Source: a bacterium
Lineage (GTDB): Bacteria > SM23-31 > JAUVVT01
Assembly: GCA_030616165.1 (NCBI GenBank)
Contig: JAUWXV010000068.1
Span: forward strand, 1 to 15,250
DNA: 15,250 nt
Reading direction: 5' to 3'
Under the pieces are notes generated by a model. That model did no database searches. It was not told where the DNA came from and saw only the letters and a program-made list of their open reading frames with translations. Below are positions 7,431-15,250 of the stretch, one piece after another. Each line of letters starts with the position of its first letter. Positions within the stretch are counted from its first letter, which is position 1. The position numbers and the translations under genes are program-made.

Positions 7431-7448
7431 TACAGCCAATAGGCTGTA
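7431..7448. promoter_or_regulatory. Inverted repeat, possible operator in the divergent intergenic region
   Basis: TACAGCC-AATA-GGCTGTA is a perfect 7-bp dyad with a 4-bp centre. It lies between the small minus-strand frame (start 7374) and the sulfatase gene (start 7566), a usual place for a regulator site. The rest of 7194-7565 is AT-rich; apart from the small frame and a TATAAT at 7517-7522 I see nothing else there. Confidence 0.3.
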
Positions 7449-7516
7449 AACAATCTATAAGATTTATAAGAATAATTCATATAATCACTGGAAACAAAAA
7501 TATAATTTTGAAGCAT

Positions 7517-7522
7517 TATAAT
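7517..7522 (+). promoter_or_regulatory. Possible -10 element for the sulfatase gene
   Basis: An exact TATAAT 43 bp before the sulfatase start. No convincing -35 stands at 16-18 bp, so this is a weak call in AT-rich sequence. Confidence 0.2.
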
Positions 7523-7565
7523 AGTAAGAAATCCATCAATAAGGTAATATAATCAAAAAGAGAAA

Positions 7566-8957
7566 ATGAAGCGACGTGATTTTTTGCGGGATTTGGTTGT
7601 TAAAGTTCCTGTGGCTGCCTTGGCTTTGCAAACATTGTCATGTCAAAGGACGAGCACTCGCAGACCAAATATTGTATTAATAAATACTGATGACCTTGGT
7701 TATCGTGACCTTGGTTGTTATGGTAACACTGAGATAAAAACCCCCAATATAGATCGCTTAGCCTATGAAGGAGTCCGCTTTACAGATTTTTATGTGACCT
7801 GTCCTGTCTGCACCCCATCCCGGGGCAGCCTTTTAACGGGACGTTACCCACAGCGAAACGGATTATATGAATTGATAAGAAACAACGAGGTAAACTTTAA
7901 ATATCAGTTCGATGAAGTAATGTATGCAACATCTCCGGAAATGACATTGGGTCTGGACTTACGTGAAATAACTATTGCTCAAGTGCTCAAAGAACCGGGC
8001 TACACTACTGGAATCTTTGGGAAATGGGACAGTGGTCGTGCACGACGGTTCCTTCCTCTTCAGCGTGGTTTCGATGTTTTCTATGGTTTTGCAAATACTG
8101 GTATCGATTATTGGACACATGAGAGGTATGGAGTACCCTCGATGTTCAGCGGTAATGAACGTATAAAAGAAAAAGGTTACGCAACCGACCTTTTCCGACG
8201 GGAGGCAGTTAATTTTATCAGGGAGAATAAAGACAAGTCAATTTTTCTTTATGTTCCATTTAATGCGCCTCATGGTCCATCCAACTTCGAGCGCACCGGT
8301 ATGCAGGCACCGGATAATTACATTCGTATGTATGGAGACCCTCCCGGGAGTAATCGGATGCGTTATATGGCGGCGGTAACTTGTATGGATGCGGCTGTTG
8401 GCGAGATACTCTCTGTTCTGAGTGAATTCGGGCTTGAGGAAAACACTCTTGTGATTTTCACCAGCGATAATGGTGCCGGCGGGACTGGGGACAACATGCC
8501 TCTGCGCGGGGGTAAATCCCAGATGTTTGAAGGTGGTATTCGTATTCCTTTTATTGCCCGATGGCAGGGACATATCCCAAAAGGGAGAGTATGCAGCGAG
8601 TTTTGCAGTACACTTGAACTTTTTCCAACTTTTACTGCTGTTGCAGGAGTCAAGCCGCCAAAGGGTGTTATTCTCGATGGATTTAATATGCTGCCTATCC
8701 TGACAGGTCAAGCAAAGTCAGTAAGAAATGAGATGTTCTGGGAATGGCGGTATGGTAGAGCTGCCCGAGTAGAAAATTGGAAGTGGGTTGATTCTCCAAA
8801 AGGTGGAGGTTTGTTCGACCTTTCGACCGACATTAGCGAACAACATGACCTTTCAGTAGAGAAACAAGAGACCATTCAGGACATTAAAGCGCGATGGGAA
8901 GTATGGAAAAAGGAGATGGATGAAGCAGAACTGCGTGGACCTTTCAAGAATTACTAA
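7566..8957 (+). CDS. Exported Cys-type sulfatase (arylsulfatase family)
   Basis: Hydrolyses sulfate esters, most likely on a carbohydrate. The N-terminus KRRDFL followed by a hydrophobic stretch is Tat-like; TLSC at 23-26 could be a weak lipobox. Metal site NTDDLGY (D42, D43) precedes the sulfatase signature CTPSR at 82-86, so C82 would be converted to formylglycine by a maturase that is not in this window. H236 (APHGP), D301-N302 (TSDNG) and K317 (LRGGKS) fit the other family positions. The usual GKWHLG motif reads GKWDSG at 152-157, with Asp for His. At 463 residues it is full length. The ribosome-binding site is weak (AAAGAG); the Tat motif right after the ATG supports this start. It opens the five-gene catabolic run. 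The substrate is unknown. Confidence 0.94.
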   Translation: MKRRDFLRDLVVKVPVAALALQTLSCQRTSTRRPNIVLINTDDLGYRDLGCYGNTEIKTPNIDRLAYEGVRFTDFYVTCPVCTPSRGSLLTGRYPQRNGLYELIRNNEVNFKYQFDEVMYATSPEMTLGLDLREITIAQVLKEPGYTTGIFGKWDSGRARRFLPLQRGFDVFYGFANTGIDYWTHERYGVPSMFSGNERIKEKGYATDLFRREAVNFIRENKDKSIFLYVPFNAPHGPSNFERTGMQAPDNYIRMYGDPPGSNRMRYMAAVTCMDAAVGEILSVLSEFGLEENTLVIFTSDNGAGGTGDNMPLRGGKSQMFEGGIRIPFIARWQGHIPKGRVCSEFCSTLELFPTFTAVAGVKPPKGVILDGFNMLPILTGQAKSVRNEMFWEWRYGRAARVENWKWVDSPKGGGLFDLSTDISEQHDLSVEKQETIQDIKARWEVWKKEMDEAELRGPFKNY

Positions 8958-9129
8958 CATGCCTCTCGACAAGATTCTAAAGTAATATTCTGAGCGGATG
9001 AAGTACAATAACAAATACCGAAAGATATACAAGTTTTAAAACTCAGGAGATTATTCACAAATGAAATTGTTAAGGGAAATTATGTTGGGAAAGTGGAGGT
9101 AAAACTAATAATCGAAAAGGGGAATAATT

Positions 9130-10635
9130 ATGAATAAGAAGATTTATATAAAATCAGATGATTCAAATTCTAAAACAAACTTTTTTTTAAATAGACTCAA
9201 TACCATTATTTTGTGTGCAGTTTTTTGTATCACCGTTCTTACCTTGGTAATTGGATGTGGTCAGAGGGACAAAAATGAGATAGTTTTAGGCAAGTTAACT
9301 ATTGATGCCGGTGATTACGACCGAATTAATACACCTATTCGGTATCAATGTCTGCCAGCAGACATTTTTGGTGACCCGGCAAAGTTCCAGCGGCCTGGAT
9401 TTTTTCATTACATCGATAATGGAGCGGACCTGTCATTGCTCCGCGACAATCACCTTGTTCTTATTGAGGAAGGAGGGGCAAAATCCAGGATAGAAGTGCA
9501 GTGGGCTCCTGAAATCGACTTCGACTGGGAAAAAGTTACTGGGAAAGGGGCTCTTGTATGGATTCTCGATGGTAAAACAACAAAGGGAACAAAAAGAACC
9601 TTTAAACTTGTTTTAGAAGAAGGGGAAGCTCCTCCTGGTCCATTTACAATAGGTGATATCGACAATAAACAACTATTGGTGAGGTTTGGCGAGCGAGAGG
9701 TTTTACGTTACAATTATGGAATCATCCAGCAGAAAAAAGGAGAGCCTGGAGCTTATGATAGAGCTGCATATATTCATCCAGTCTGGACACCGACTGGCAA
9801 GGTTATTACGGGTGATTTTTCACCGGAACATATTCATCAACGAGGAATATTTTTTGCATGGAGGCAAATAAAGTTCAGTGATGTTGAGGCAGATTTCTGG
9901 TCATTAGGTAAAGAACCAGGCAGAAAATTGCCAGATGAGTTAGGTCCCAGCATAGAGACAGGACCGGTTTTCGCAGAACTTGACATTTTTAATAAAGGTA
10001 ATGTCGGAGACAAGACATATATGAGAGAAACTTGTGCAGTCAGAGTTTATGCACTGCCAGAAGAAGATGTATGGCTTTTTGATATGTATTTGCGTCAGAT
10101 GCCGGTGGACCCTGAAAATCCTCGAATAATTCCGACAGAAGTTACAACTGCTACTGTGATTGTGGATGGGAAGGTAAAGCGAATACGAAAAGAAGAAGTG
10201 GAAGGGGGTATTTCTATGAATTTGGAGAAATATCTGTATGGAGGTATGACATTTCGAGGTATTGGTGAATGGCTTCCTGAGGATGTTTCTCTTGATGTTC
10301 TGACAAGTGAAGGAAAGACCCGTGTAGATGCCAACGAGACTCAAGCACAATGGATTGACTTCACGGGACCCCTGGGAGATGAATGGGGTGGATTGGTAAT
10401 ATTTGACCATCCACTAAATCAACGTTACCCGACACCATTAAGGGTTCATCCCCAATTGCCATACTTCTGTTATGCATTCACTCAAAATGAACCTTATACG
10501 ATTTATAATAATGCACCGCTTGATTTGGTATATCGTTTTCTTGTTCATACGGGTCGTCCCGATAAGGAAATAAATGAACGGTTCGCCAATGACTATGTCA
10601 ATCCACCAGAGGTTAGCTGGGAACCTTTGGAATAA
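9130..10635 (+). CDS. DUF6807 (PmoA-like) family lipoprotein
   Basis: A 501-residue envelope protein. A long N-terminus with a hydrophobic segment (about 24-42) ends in the lipobox VIGC, giving lipidation at C43. The core matches the DUF6807 family, often labelled PmoA: LRYNYG, YIHPVWTPTGKVITGDF and HIHQRGIFFAW, a His-rich conserved block at about 215-245. Despite the label, the sequence has no multi-spanning membrane layout and is not a methane monooxygenase subunit. The biochemical role is not established to my knowledge; members usually sit among sugar-catabolic oxidoreductases and TIM-barrel proteins, as here. GGGG 7 nt upstream supports the ATG. The 172-bp gap behind the sulfatase holds no clear terminator, so cotranscription is possible. 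Confidence 0.86.
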   Translation: MNKKIYIKSDDSNSKTNFFLNRLNTIILCAVFCITVLTLVIGCGQRDKNEIVLGKLTIDAGDYDRINTPIRYQCLPADIFGDPAKFQRPGFFHYIDNGADLSLLRDNHLVLIEEGGAKSRIEVQWAPEIDFDWEKVTGKGALVWILDGKTTKGTKRTFKLVLEEGEAPPGPFTIGDIDNKQLLVRFGEREVLRYNYGIIQQKKGEPGAYDRAAYIHPVWTPTGKVITGDFSPEHIHQRGIFFAWRQIKFSDVEADFWSLGKEPGRKLPDELGPSIETGPVFAELDIFNKGNVGDKTYMRETCAVRVYALPEEDVWLFDMYLRQMPVDPENPRIIPTEVTTATVIVDGKVKRIRKEEVEGGISMNLEKYLYGGMTFRGIGEWLPEDVSLDVLTSEGKTRVDANETQAQWIDFTGPLGDEWGGLVIFDHPLNQRYPTPLRVHPQLPYFCYAFTQNEPYTIYNNAPLDLVYRFLVHTGRPDKEINERFANDYVNPPEVSWEPLE

Positions 10636-10700
10636 GTAATTATGTAAAAAATGCTATAAAGTATAAGATAATAATATATTAAGTACGAAAGGAGTGAACA

Positions 10701-11996
10701 ATGTCAAAATCAGATAAATTCGATGATTTAAAAGGTAATAAGAAGAAAGGCTTATCAAGGCGTGAGTTTCTCGGATACAGCAGTGCCGCCGTTGTTGGGG
10801 CTGCTCTTGCAAAGCCGAGTTTTGGTAAAAGTAATGACCCTCATGTAAAACCCGAAACAGGTATGAAATACCGCAGACTGGGGAGGACAAATTTAATGAT
10901 TTCTGTGATTGGTCTGGGAAATGCAAGTGGTTCGCTTTCCCGGCAACTCGGTCCTTTTCTTTTTGACAAGTGGCTGATGGAGCGTGGAGCAGCTGTCAAT
11001 AAACTGCTTGACCTTGGCGGTAATTTTACATCTACGAGCACAAGCTACCATAACACAGTGGAACTTTTGGGTAGTGCGCTGAAAAACAGGAGAGATGAGG
11101 TTTACTATGCTATTGGGACATCCGGGTCTGGAGAAAGAATGCGCGCTAAATTTGAGAAAGCCCTCAAAGACTTGCAAACTGACGTAATTGACCTTGTTTT
11201 TTCTCACGGTACTGGTGATGAAGCAGCATTTGAAACCATGCACAAATTAAAAGATGAAGGGAAAATACGCTTCGTTGGCATGAGCTGTCATGATCCACGT
11301 CTTCATGAATGGGCAATAAAAAATGATTATCTTGATTGGCTACATATACCTTATAACCGCTTAGGCATGATCAAGCAGGGTTCTGCGGATATCCCTGGTG
11401 TTGAAAGAGTAATCAAGTTGGCAAAAGAAAAAGATGTAGGTGTAATCATTATAAAACCAATGACAGGGAACTTTATACCGTACTGGGCAAAGCAGACTTC
11501 TGAACCCGAGATACAAGAAATTATGAAAAAACTCAGAGATTATGGTCCTCAAAACCTTTACCAGGCTATGATTAAGTGGATAATCCAAAATCCGAATGTT
11601 ACAGCATGTGCAGTTGGGATGGATACTGTTCAGCAGGTTGTTGAGGATGTTGAGGCAGTAACATCATTTGAAATCACTGCCCATCAGGAAGAACTGTTAG
11701 AACTTTACGCAGGAGTTGCCGATAAGGATTACTGCAGGTTATGCACAACGTGTGTTCCCCACTGTACAAAAGGAATTCCAGTTCCAGATATTTTACGCTT
11801 TCGTATGTATTATAACAACTACGGTTGGGGAGATTATGCAAAGAGTTTATACAATGAATTGCCTGATTATCAGAAAGTTACACAATGTGATGACTGCGGG
11901 ATGTGTGAGAGCCATTGTCCGCATCAGTTAAAAATCGTAGAAAAATTACAAGAAGCACACTCTATATTGGCAGAAGAAAAAACACTATTTGCTTAA
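10701..11996 (+). CDS. Tat-exported aldo/keto reductase with two C-terminal 4Fe-4S motifs
   Basis: Oxidoreductase of the iron-sulfur aldo/keto reductase group. SRREFLG (19-25) and a short hydrophobic stretch form a Tat signal. The barrel starts at MKYRRLGRTNL (55-65). The C-terminus has CxxCxxCxxxC twice, C345/C348/C351/C355 and C396/C399/C402/C406, as in bacterial ferredoxins. Two of four expected catalytic residues look lost: the FDTAPSY region reads TSTSTSY, so the Asp is S111 (Tyr kept as Y116), and the ATK Lys position is G139 in YYAIGTS; H169 is kept. AAAGGAGTG upstream fixes the start. The Tat signal fits export of a folded cofactor protein. It may oxidise or reduce a sugar-derived carbonyl in the periplasm using electrons rather than NADPH, or have lost classical activity. 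The substrate is unknown. Confidence 0.9.
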   Translation: MSKSDKFDDLKGNKKKGLSRREFLGYSSAAVVGAALAKPSFGKSNDPHVKPETGMKYRRLGRTNLMISVIGLGNASGSLSRQLGPFLFDKWLMERGAAVNKLLDLGGNFTSTSTSYHNTVELLGSALKNRRDEVYYAIGTSGSGERMRAKFEKALKDLQTDVIDLVFSHGTGDEAAFETMHKLKDEGKIRFVGMSCHDPRLHEWAIKNDYLDWLHIPYNRLGMIKQGSADIPGVERVIKLAKEKDVGVIIIKPMTGNFIPYWAKQTSEPEIQEIMKKLRDYGPQNLYQAMIKWIIQNPNVTACAVGMDTVQQVVEDVEAVTSFEITAHQEELLELYAGVADKDYCRLCTTCVPHCTKGIPVPDILRFRMYYNNYGWGDYAKSLYNELPDYQKVTQCDDCGMCESHCPHQLKIVEKLQEAHSILAEEKTLFA

Positions 11997-12138
11997 TAAC
12001 TATCTCACTGTCAGTAAAATAATAGAAAAACATGAGAGACATATTTTAAAGTTTGTTATGAATATTTGATACTTGCTCGAACACATGAAAGTTTATTTTA
12101 GTAAACGAGAAAATTATTTAAAAGAAGGAGTTATTTCA

Positions 12139-13146
12139 ATGAGCAAAGAGGGCAAACTTAATATAAAAGGAGTTACAAGACGCGAGTTTTTAACCGGGTT
12201 AGCAGCAGCCGGAACTGCAGTTAGCTTACATTCGGGCGGCTTAATTGGAAAAGTGCAGTCAAAGAGCCGAAATCGAGTCTCATTATGCATTTTCTCAAAG
12301 CACCTTCAATGGCTCGATTACGAGGGAATGGCAGAGAGTGCGGCAGAAGTTGGTTTCGATGGAGTTGCCCTGACTGTTAGACCCCGCGGACATGTTCTTC
12401 CAGAAAGGGTGGAGGACGACCTTCCTAAAGCCGCAGAGGCTGTGAAGAAAGCTGGTATTGAAATTTCAATGATGACTACAAATATCTCAGACCCCGATGA
12501 CCCTAATACAGAGAAAATCTTACGGACTGCATCAAAACTTGGTATTGGTTATTATCGATTTGGATATTGGTATTATAACGAAAAAACAAGTATTTTCGAA
12601 CAATTGAAAGAAATCAAGTCAAAAATGCGTGATTTAGCAGAGATGAATAAACAGTATAGGATTTTCGGTGGAAATCAAAATCATTCAGGTACTCGTTATT
12701 TCGGGGCATCTGTATGGGATACATGGGAACTTGTAAAGGATTTAGACCCTGCTTTTATTGGTTTCCAGTTTGATCCTCAGCATGCTTTTACTGAAGGAGG
12801 TGGCGGTTCATGGTTGACTGATGCTCGTCTTGCATTACCGCACACTAAGATGCTCGCATTAAAGACACATGCCGAATGGGGAAGTTCAGAATGGAAAAAG
12901 AGTTCAAGAAAGAGTGAAAAGAAATGGGAAATCCTTACCCCTGATGAATTAAAATGGTATTTCAGATTATTAAACAAGACTGGATTCTCTGGTCCGGTCT
13001 CTATACACTATGAGTTCCCTGGTTTGGGTGGAGTAGAGGGAGGAGCAAGAAAATTAGAGGGAATTACAAAAAAAGAACTTTTTACAATTTTTCGAAGAAA
13101 TCTTAAAATCCTGAGAGGTATGCTGAGCGAAGCGAATATATTGTAA
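12139..13146 (+). CDS. Tat-exported sugar isomerase/epimerase-like TIM-barrel protein
   Basis: A 335-residue protein of the xylose-isomerase-like TIM-barrel superfamily. VTRREFLTGLAAAGTA (12-27) is a Tat signal. Likely metal ligands match sugar epimerases of this fold: D212 and H215 (FQFDPQHA), H244 (LKTHAEW) and E292 (SIHYEFP). The first ligand, normally Glu, lies in GGNQNHSG (177-184), where N179 or N181 takes its place. A longer frame opens at TTG 12073, but AAGGAG at 12125-12130 with 8-nt spacing and the Tat motif favour the ATG at 12139. The next gene starts 2 bp after its stop, so the two are probably translated together. The expected role is isomerisation or epimerisation of a periplasmic sugar; the names sugar phosphate isomerase would mislead, since an exported enzyme is unlikely to see sugar phosphates. 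Confidence 0.89.
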   Translation: MSKEGKLNIKGVTRREFLTGLAAAGTAVSLHSGGLIGKVQSKSRNRVSLCIFSKHLQWLDYEGMAESAAEVGFDGVALTVRPRGHVLPERVEDDLPKAAEAVKKAGIEISMMTTNISDPDDPNTEKILRTASKLGIGYYRFGYWYYNEKTSIFEQLKEIKSKMRDLAEMNKQYRIFGGNQNHSGTRYFGASVWDTWELVKDLDPAFIGFQFDPQHAFTEGGGGSWLTDARLALPHTKMLALKTHAEWGSSEWKKSSRKSEKKWEILTPDELKWYFRLLNKTGFSGPVSIHYEFPGLGGVEGGARKLEGITKKELFTIFRRNLKILRGMLSEANIL

Positions 13147-13148
13147 AT

Positions 13149-14486
13149 ATGGTCAATTACCTCCAAAATATAATAAAAAAAACAATGAGTAAAAAAATTC
13201 TGATAAAATCTGTTAATTCTAATTTTGAAAGAGAACCCTTAATAAGACCTTTTGGTTTTAAAGGGATATATCAAAATGAGTTCTGGGTATCGGCCGCACT
13301 TCTTGAGAGCGATTCCGGGAACAAACAGGTTGGACTTATGACGCAATGTTTGGCATGGTCTGATATAGATGTATTTCTGGCTCATTCTGAAGCCGGCGGA
13401 AATTTACTGTTATACTTAACATTGGAGCATGCATTACAGGAAATCAAGGGGACAACATTCAGCAATCCTCTTGAGCTTCAGGAGACCATCCTGAACAGTA
13501 TTCACGAGTATGGCAAGAAGATTACTGAAAACAAAAAACTGCGGATGACTTTCACCTTAAGTTCATTAGTTGCTTTAGATAATGCAGCGTGGATGCTTTA
13601 TGCACAGGAAAATAATATTCCCAATTTTGATGAGATGATTCCAGAAGAGTTCAGGCCTGCTTTATCATATAGACACAAGAGAGTTGCACACGTTCCATTA
13701 ATGTCTTATGCCGTTCCCTTGAGCGAAATAGAAGATGCGGTGAAACAGGGGTACTTTTTTATGAAAATAAAGATTGGCAGACCAGGAACTCAAGAGGAGA
13801 TGCTGGAGGGAGATAAAGCAAGAATCGAGGCTATTCATAAACTTATAGGGCATATCAGGACACCCCACACGGAAAACGGGAAACTTCCTTACTACTTTGA
13901 CGCCAATGGCAGATATGAAAAAAAGGAAACGCTCCAGCGGCTGTTGGGCCACGCTAAGAAAGTCGGCATGTTTGACCAGATTGCAGTCATTGAAGAACCC
14001 TTTCCTGAAGAGGCTGATATAGAGGTGGGTGATTTGGGTGTAAGAATCGCAGCGGATGAGAGTGCGCATACAGCCGAAGATGTGAAAAAGAGAATACAAA
14101 TGGGTTATGGAGCGATTGCTTTGAAGTCCGCAGCCAAAACACTCAGTATGACTTTGAGGATGGCAAAAGTTGCTTATGAAAACAATATTCCCTGTTTCCT
14201 GGCTGACTTAACCTGCACACCAATTTTGGTCGATTGGAATAAAAATATAGCGGCTCGGCTGGCTCCATTTCCCGGGATAAAAGATATGGGATTATTGGAA
14301 TCTAATGGTCATCAGAACTATGTTAGATGGAAAGAACTTGTCGGTTATCACCCTTATCCAGATGGTTCATGGATAGAATCAAAGAATGGCTTGTATCATC
14401 TGGATAAGGATTTTTATGAAAAAAGTGCAGGGGTTCTTATTTCTTCAGAGCATTATATGAGTTTATTTGAACGTGAAGGAAATTAA
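13149..14486 (+). CDS. Enolase-superfamily protein (muconate-lactonizing/mandelate racemase-like)
   Basis: A 445-residue cytoplasmic enzyme expected to abstract a proton next to a carboxylate. The barrel shows the superfamily set: KIK at 206-208, metal ligands D251 (YFDANGRY), E282 (VIEEPFP) and D303 (AADESAH), and K326 (IALKSAAK). A KxK on one side and a Lys on the other is the muconate-lactonizing enzyme/dipeptide epimerase/OSBS layout rather than the His-Asp pair of mandelate racemase and many sugar-acid dehydratases. It has no signal peptide, unlike the four genes before it. The ATG at 13149 begins 2 bp after the previous stop with no Shine-Dalgarno, which suggests reinitiation; an ATG at 13185 (MSKKILIK) is an alternative. 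The exact reaction and substrate cannot be assigned. It ends the plus-strand run. Confidence 0.87.
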   Translation: MVNYLQNIIKKTMSKKILIKSVNSNFEREPLIRPFGFKGIYQNEFWVSAALLESDSGNKQVGLMTQCLAWSDIDVFLAHSEAGGNLLLYLTLEHALQEIKGTTFSNPLELQETILNSIHEYGKKITENKKLRMTFTLSSLVALDNAAWMLYAQENNIPNFDEMIPEEFRPALSYRHKRVAHVPLMSYAVPLSEIEDAVKQGYFFMKIKIGRPGTQEEMLEGDKARIEAIHKLIGHIRTPHTENGKLPYYFDANGRYEKKETLQRLLGHAKKVGMFDQIAVIEEPFPEEADIEVGDLGVRIAADESAHTAEDVKKRIQMGYGAIALKSAAKTLSMTLRMAKVAYENNIPCFLADLTCTPILVDWNKNIAARLAPFPGIKDMGLLESNGHQNYVRWKELVGYHPYPDGSWIESKNGLYHLDKDFYEKSAGVLISSEHYMSLFEREGN

Positions 14487-14509
14487 TCTTTACAGTTCAT
14501 ACTCGAACC

Positions 14510-14550
14510 ATAGATATTTATCAATTCTTCAAAGAAAATTTTATATCTAT
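14510..14550. terminator. Weak inverted repeat between convergent genes
   Basis: ATAGATAT (14510-14517) pairs with ATATCTAT (14543-14550) across a 25-nt AT-rich loop that itself holds TTCTT-CA-AAGAA. This is the only dyad found in the 96-bp convergent gap between the enolase-like and beta-helix genes. It is AT-rich with no T-tract and is a doubtful terminator. Confidence 0.2.
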
Positions 14551-14582
14551 ACATGCATTTAAGGTGATATATAATTTCTTTA

Positions 14583-15250
14583 TCAATGCACAAAATTCCC
14601 TTCTTTCCTCGTATTTTTGCCTGTAATTACTATATCATTTGATGTACCTTTGTTGACACGGTTATAATTTATTATGTTATAATCAGAATTTCCTGTTTCT
14701 TCTATTGCCGATTTCATAGTTTTTGTATAACTGTCATCGATAATTATGTTATAACTAATTATACTATGTGAAGTATTTTGAAGAAAGATACCTGAAAACT
14801 TATTCGGAGATTTTCCGGATGGATTTTTAATTGTGTTTCCTGTAATGTTGATGTATTTATTCTCACTTCCGATAATGTAGATTCCACCTTCCAATGGCTT
14901 TACCATTGTATTACCGGAAATAGAGACATTATTTACATCTTTCATTACAATTCCGTAAATTCTGTCATCGGGACCACCACTAAAAATATTACCAGATATG
15001 GTAATGAAATTACTTCCTTCGGTTTCTATAGAATTACGGTTTGACATATCAAAGGCATTCCCGGTAATAGTAACTCCCTTTGCGTTAATAATACGAAGTT
15101 CTCCCGGTTGTCTTAAAATGTTGCCTGTTAAAACAATACCATCACATTTTTCATCCAGGACTACAGATGCCTCCTTACAATTTTCAAGCATATTCCCGGT
15201 AATAATTGAACCGAGTGCATTTACAAACTGAATGCAGTATTTGGTATGGT
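14583..15250 (-). CDS. Right-handed parallel beta-helix protein, C-terminal part
   Basis: The frame stays open to the window edge, so the N-terminus and any signal peptide are missing. The visible part of about 222 residues is a run of short beta-helix coils marked by recurring ITGN or ISGN turns: GSIITGN, IVLTGN, VTITGN, ITISGN, VSISGN and INITGN, spaced roughly 21-37 residues apart. An ATG at 15191 lies in the middle of this pattern and is not the likely start. Such folds occur in pectate-lyase-like polysaccharide lyases, glycoside hydrolases, NosD-like proteins and adhesins; no catalytic residues can be assigned in this C-terminal part. The gene points toward the catabolic run, and a polysaccharide-acting role would fit that setting, but this is only context. 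Confidence 0.85.
   Translation of the reverse strand, partial: HTKYCIQFVNALGSIITGNMLENCKEASVVLDEKCDGIVLTGNILRQPGELRIINAKGVTITGNAFDMSNRNSIETEGSNFITISGNIFSGGPDDRIYGIVMKDVNNVSISGNTMVKPLEGGIYIIGSENKYINITGNTIKNPSGKSPNKFSGIFLQNTSHSIISYNIIIDDSYTKTMKSAIEETGNSDYNIINYNRVNKGTSNDIVITGKNTRKEGNFVH

Noticed and set aside
8238-8711. Long minus-strand frame of 157 codons inside the sulfatase gene
   Set aside because: It is a shadow of the sulfatase coding frame, whose catalytic motifs are clear, and has no recognisable domain.
9061-9102. 13-codon frame (MKLLREIMLGKWR) before the DUF6807 gene, possible leader peptide
   Set aside because: The AGGAG upstream is 11 nt away, the peptide shows no regulatory codon run, and no terminator or alternative hairpin follows. 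It is probably chance.
9940-10410. 156-codon minus-strand frame inside the DUF6807 gene
   Set aside because: It is antisense to a well-supported gene, with composition typical of a shadow frame and no domain.
9130-10635. Methane monooxygenase subunit, as the PmoA family label would suggest
   Set aside because: The product is a lipoprotein with a soluble, beta-rich domain and lacks the multi-spanning membrane layout of particulate methane monooxygenase subunits.
12073-12138. Upstream extension of the TIM-barrel protein from TTG
   Set aside because: The ATG at 12139 has AAGGAG at good spacing and puts the Tat motif at the right distance from the start; the extension has no ribosome-binding site.

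Overview
The window looks like chromosomal DNA from an AT-rich, Gram-negative bacterium of the FCB (Fibrobacteres-Chlorobi-Bacteroidetes) superphylum or a related uncultured lineage. The evidence is a TonB-dependent receptor with a carboxypeptidase-like N-terminal domain, a secreted protein with a C-terminal sorting-type domain, a PorV/PorQ-family outer-membrane protein, several Tat signals, and strong AGGAGG Shine-Dalgarno sites. I cannot name the phylum: there are no rRNA or tRNA genes. I saw no phage, transposase or CRISPR.

Region 1 (1-691) has no recognisable gene. It holds two tandem copies of a roughly 300-bp block at a fixed spacing of 325 bp (about 93 percent identical, ungapped). Each copy carries a terminator-like composite hairpin, a 16-bp dyad, a -10-like element and a 16-nt match to the expected complement of the 16S rRNA 3' end with no proper gene behind it. 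This is the most unusual non-coding feature here and reads as a leader for the receptor gene.

Region 2 (692-7043) is a three-gene cell-envelope set: TonB-dependent receptor, large secreted protein with fibronectin-like and C-terminal sorting-like domains, and PorV/PorQ-family barrel. A perfect 17-bp hairpin sits just before the third gene. A strong bidirectional terminator (7157-7193) ends the set. Behind it a possible 43-residue minus-strand gene (7243-7374) shares that terminator.

Region 3 (7566-14486) is a same-strand run of five catabolic genes: a Cys-type sulfatase, a DUF6807 (so-called PmoA) lipoprotein, an iron-sulfur aldo/keto reductase, a xylose-isomerase-like TIM-barrel protein and an enolase-superfamily protein. 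The first four carry Tat or lipoprotein export signals and the last does not. Together with the upstream receptor this suggests uptake and partly periplasmic breakdown of a sulfated or modified carbohydrate, ending with a cytoplasmic sugar-acid or similar step. The substrate is unknown and the pathway is inference. The aldo/keto reductase appears to lack two of its four catalytic residues.

Region 4 (14583 to the end) is the C-terminal part of a convergent minus-strand gene for a right-handed beta-helix protein, cut by the window edge.
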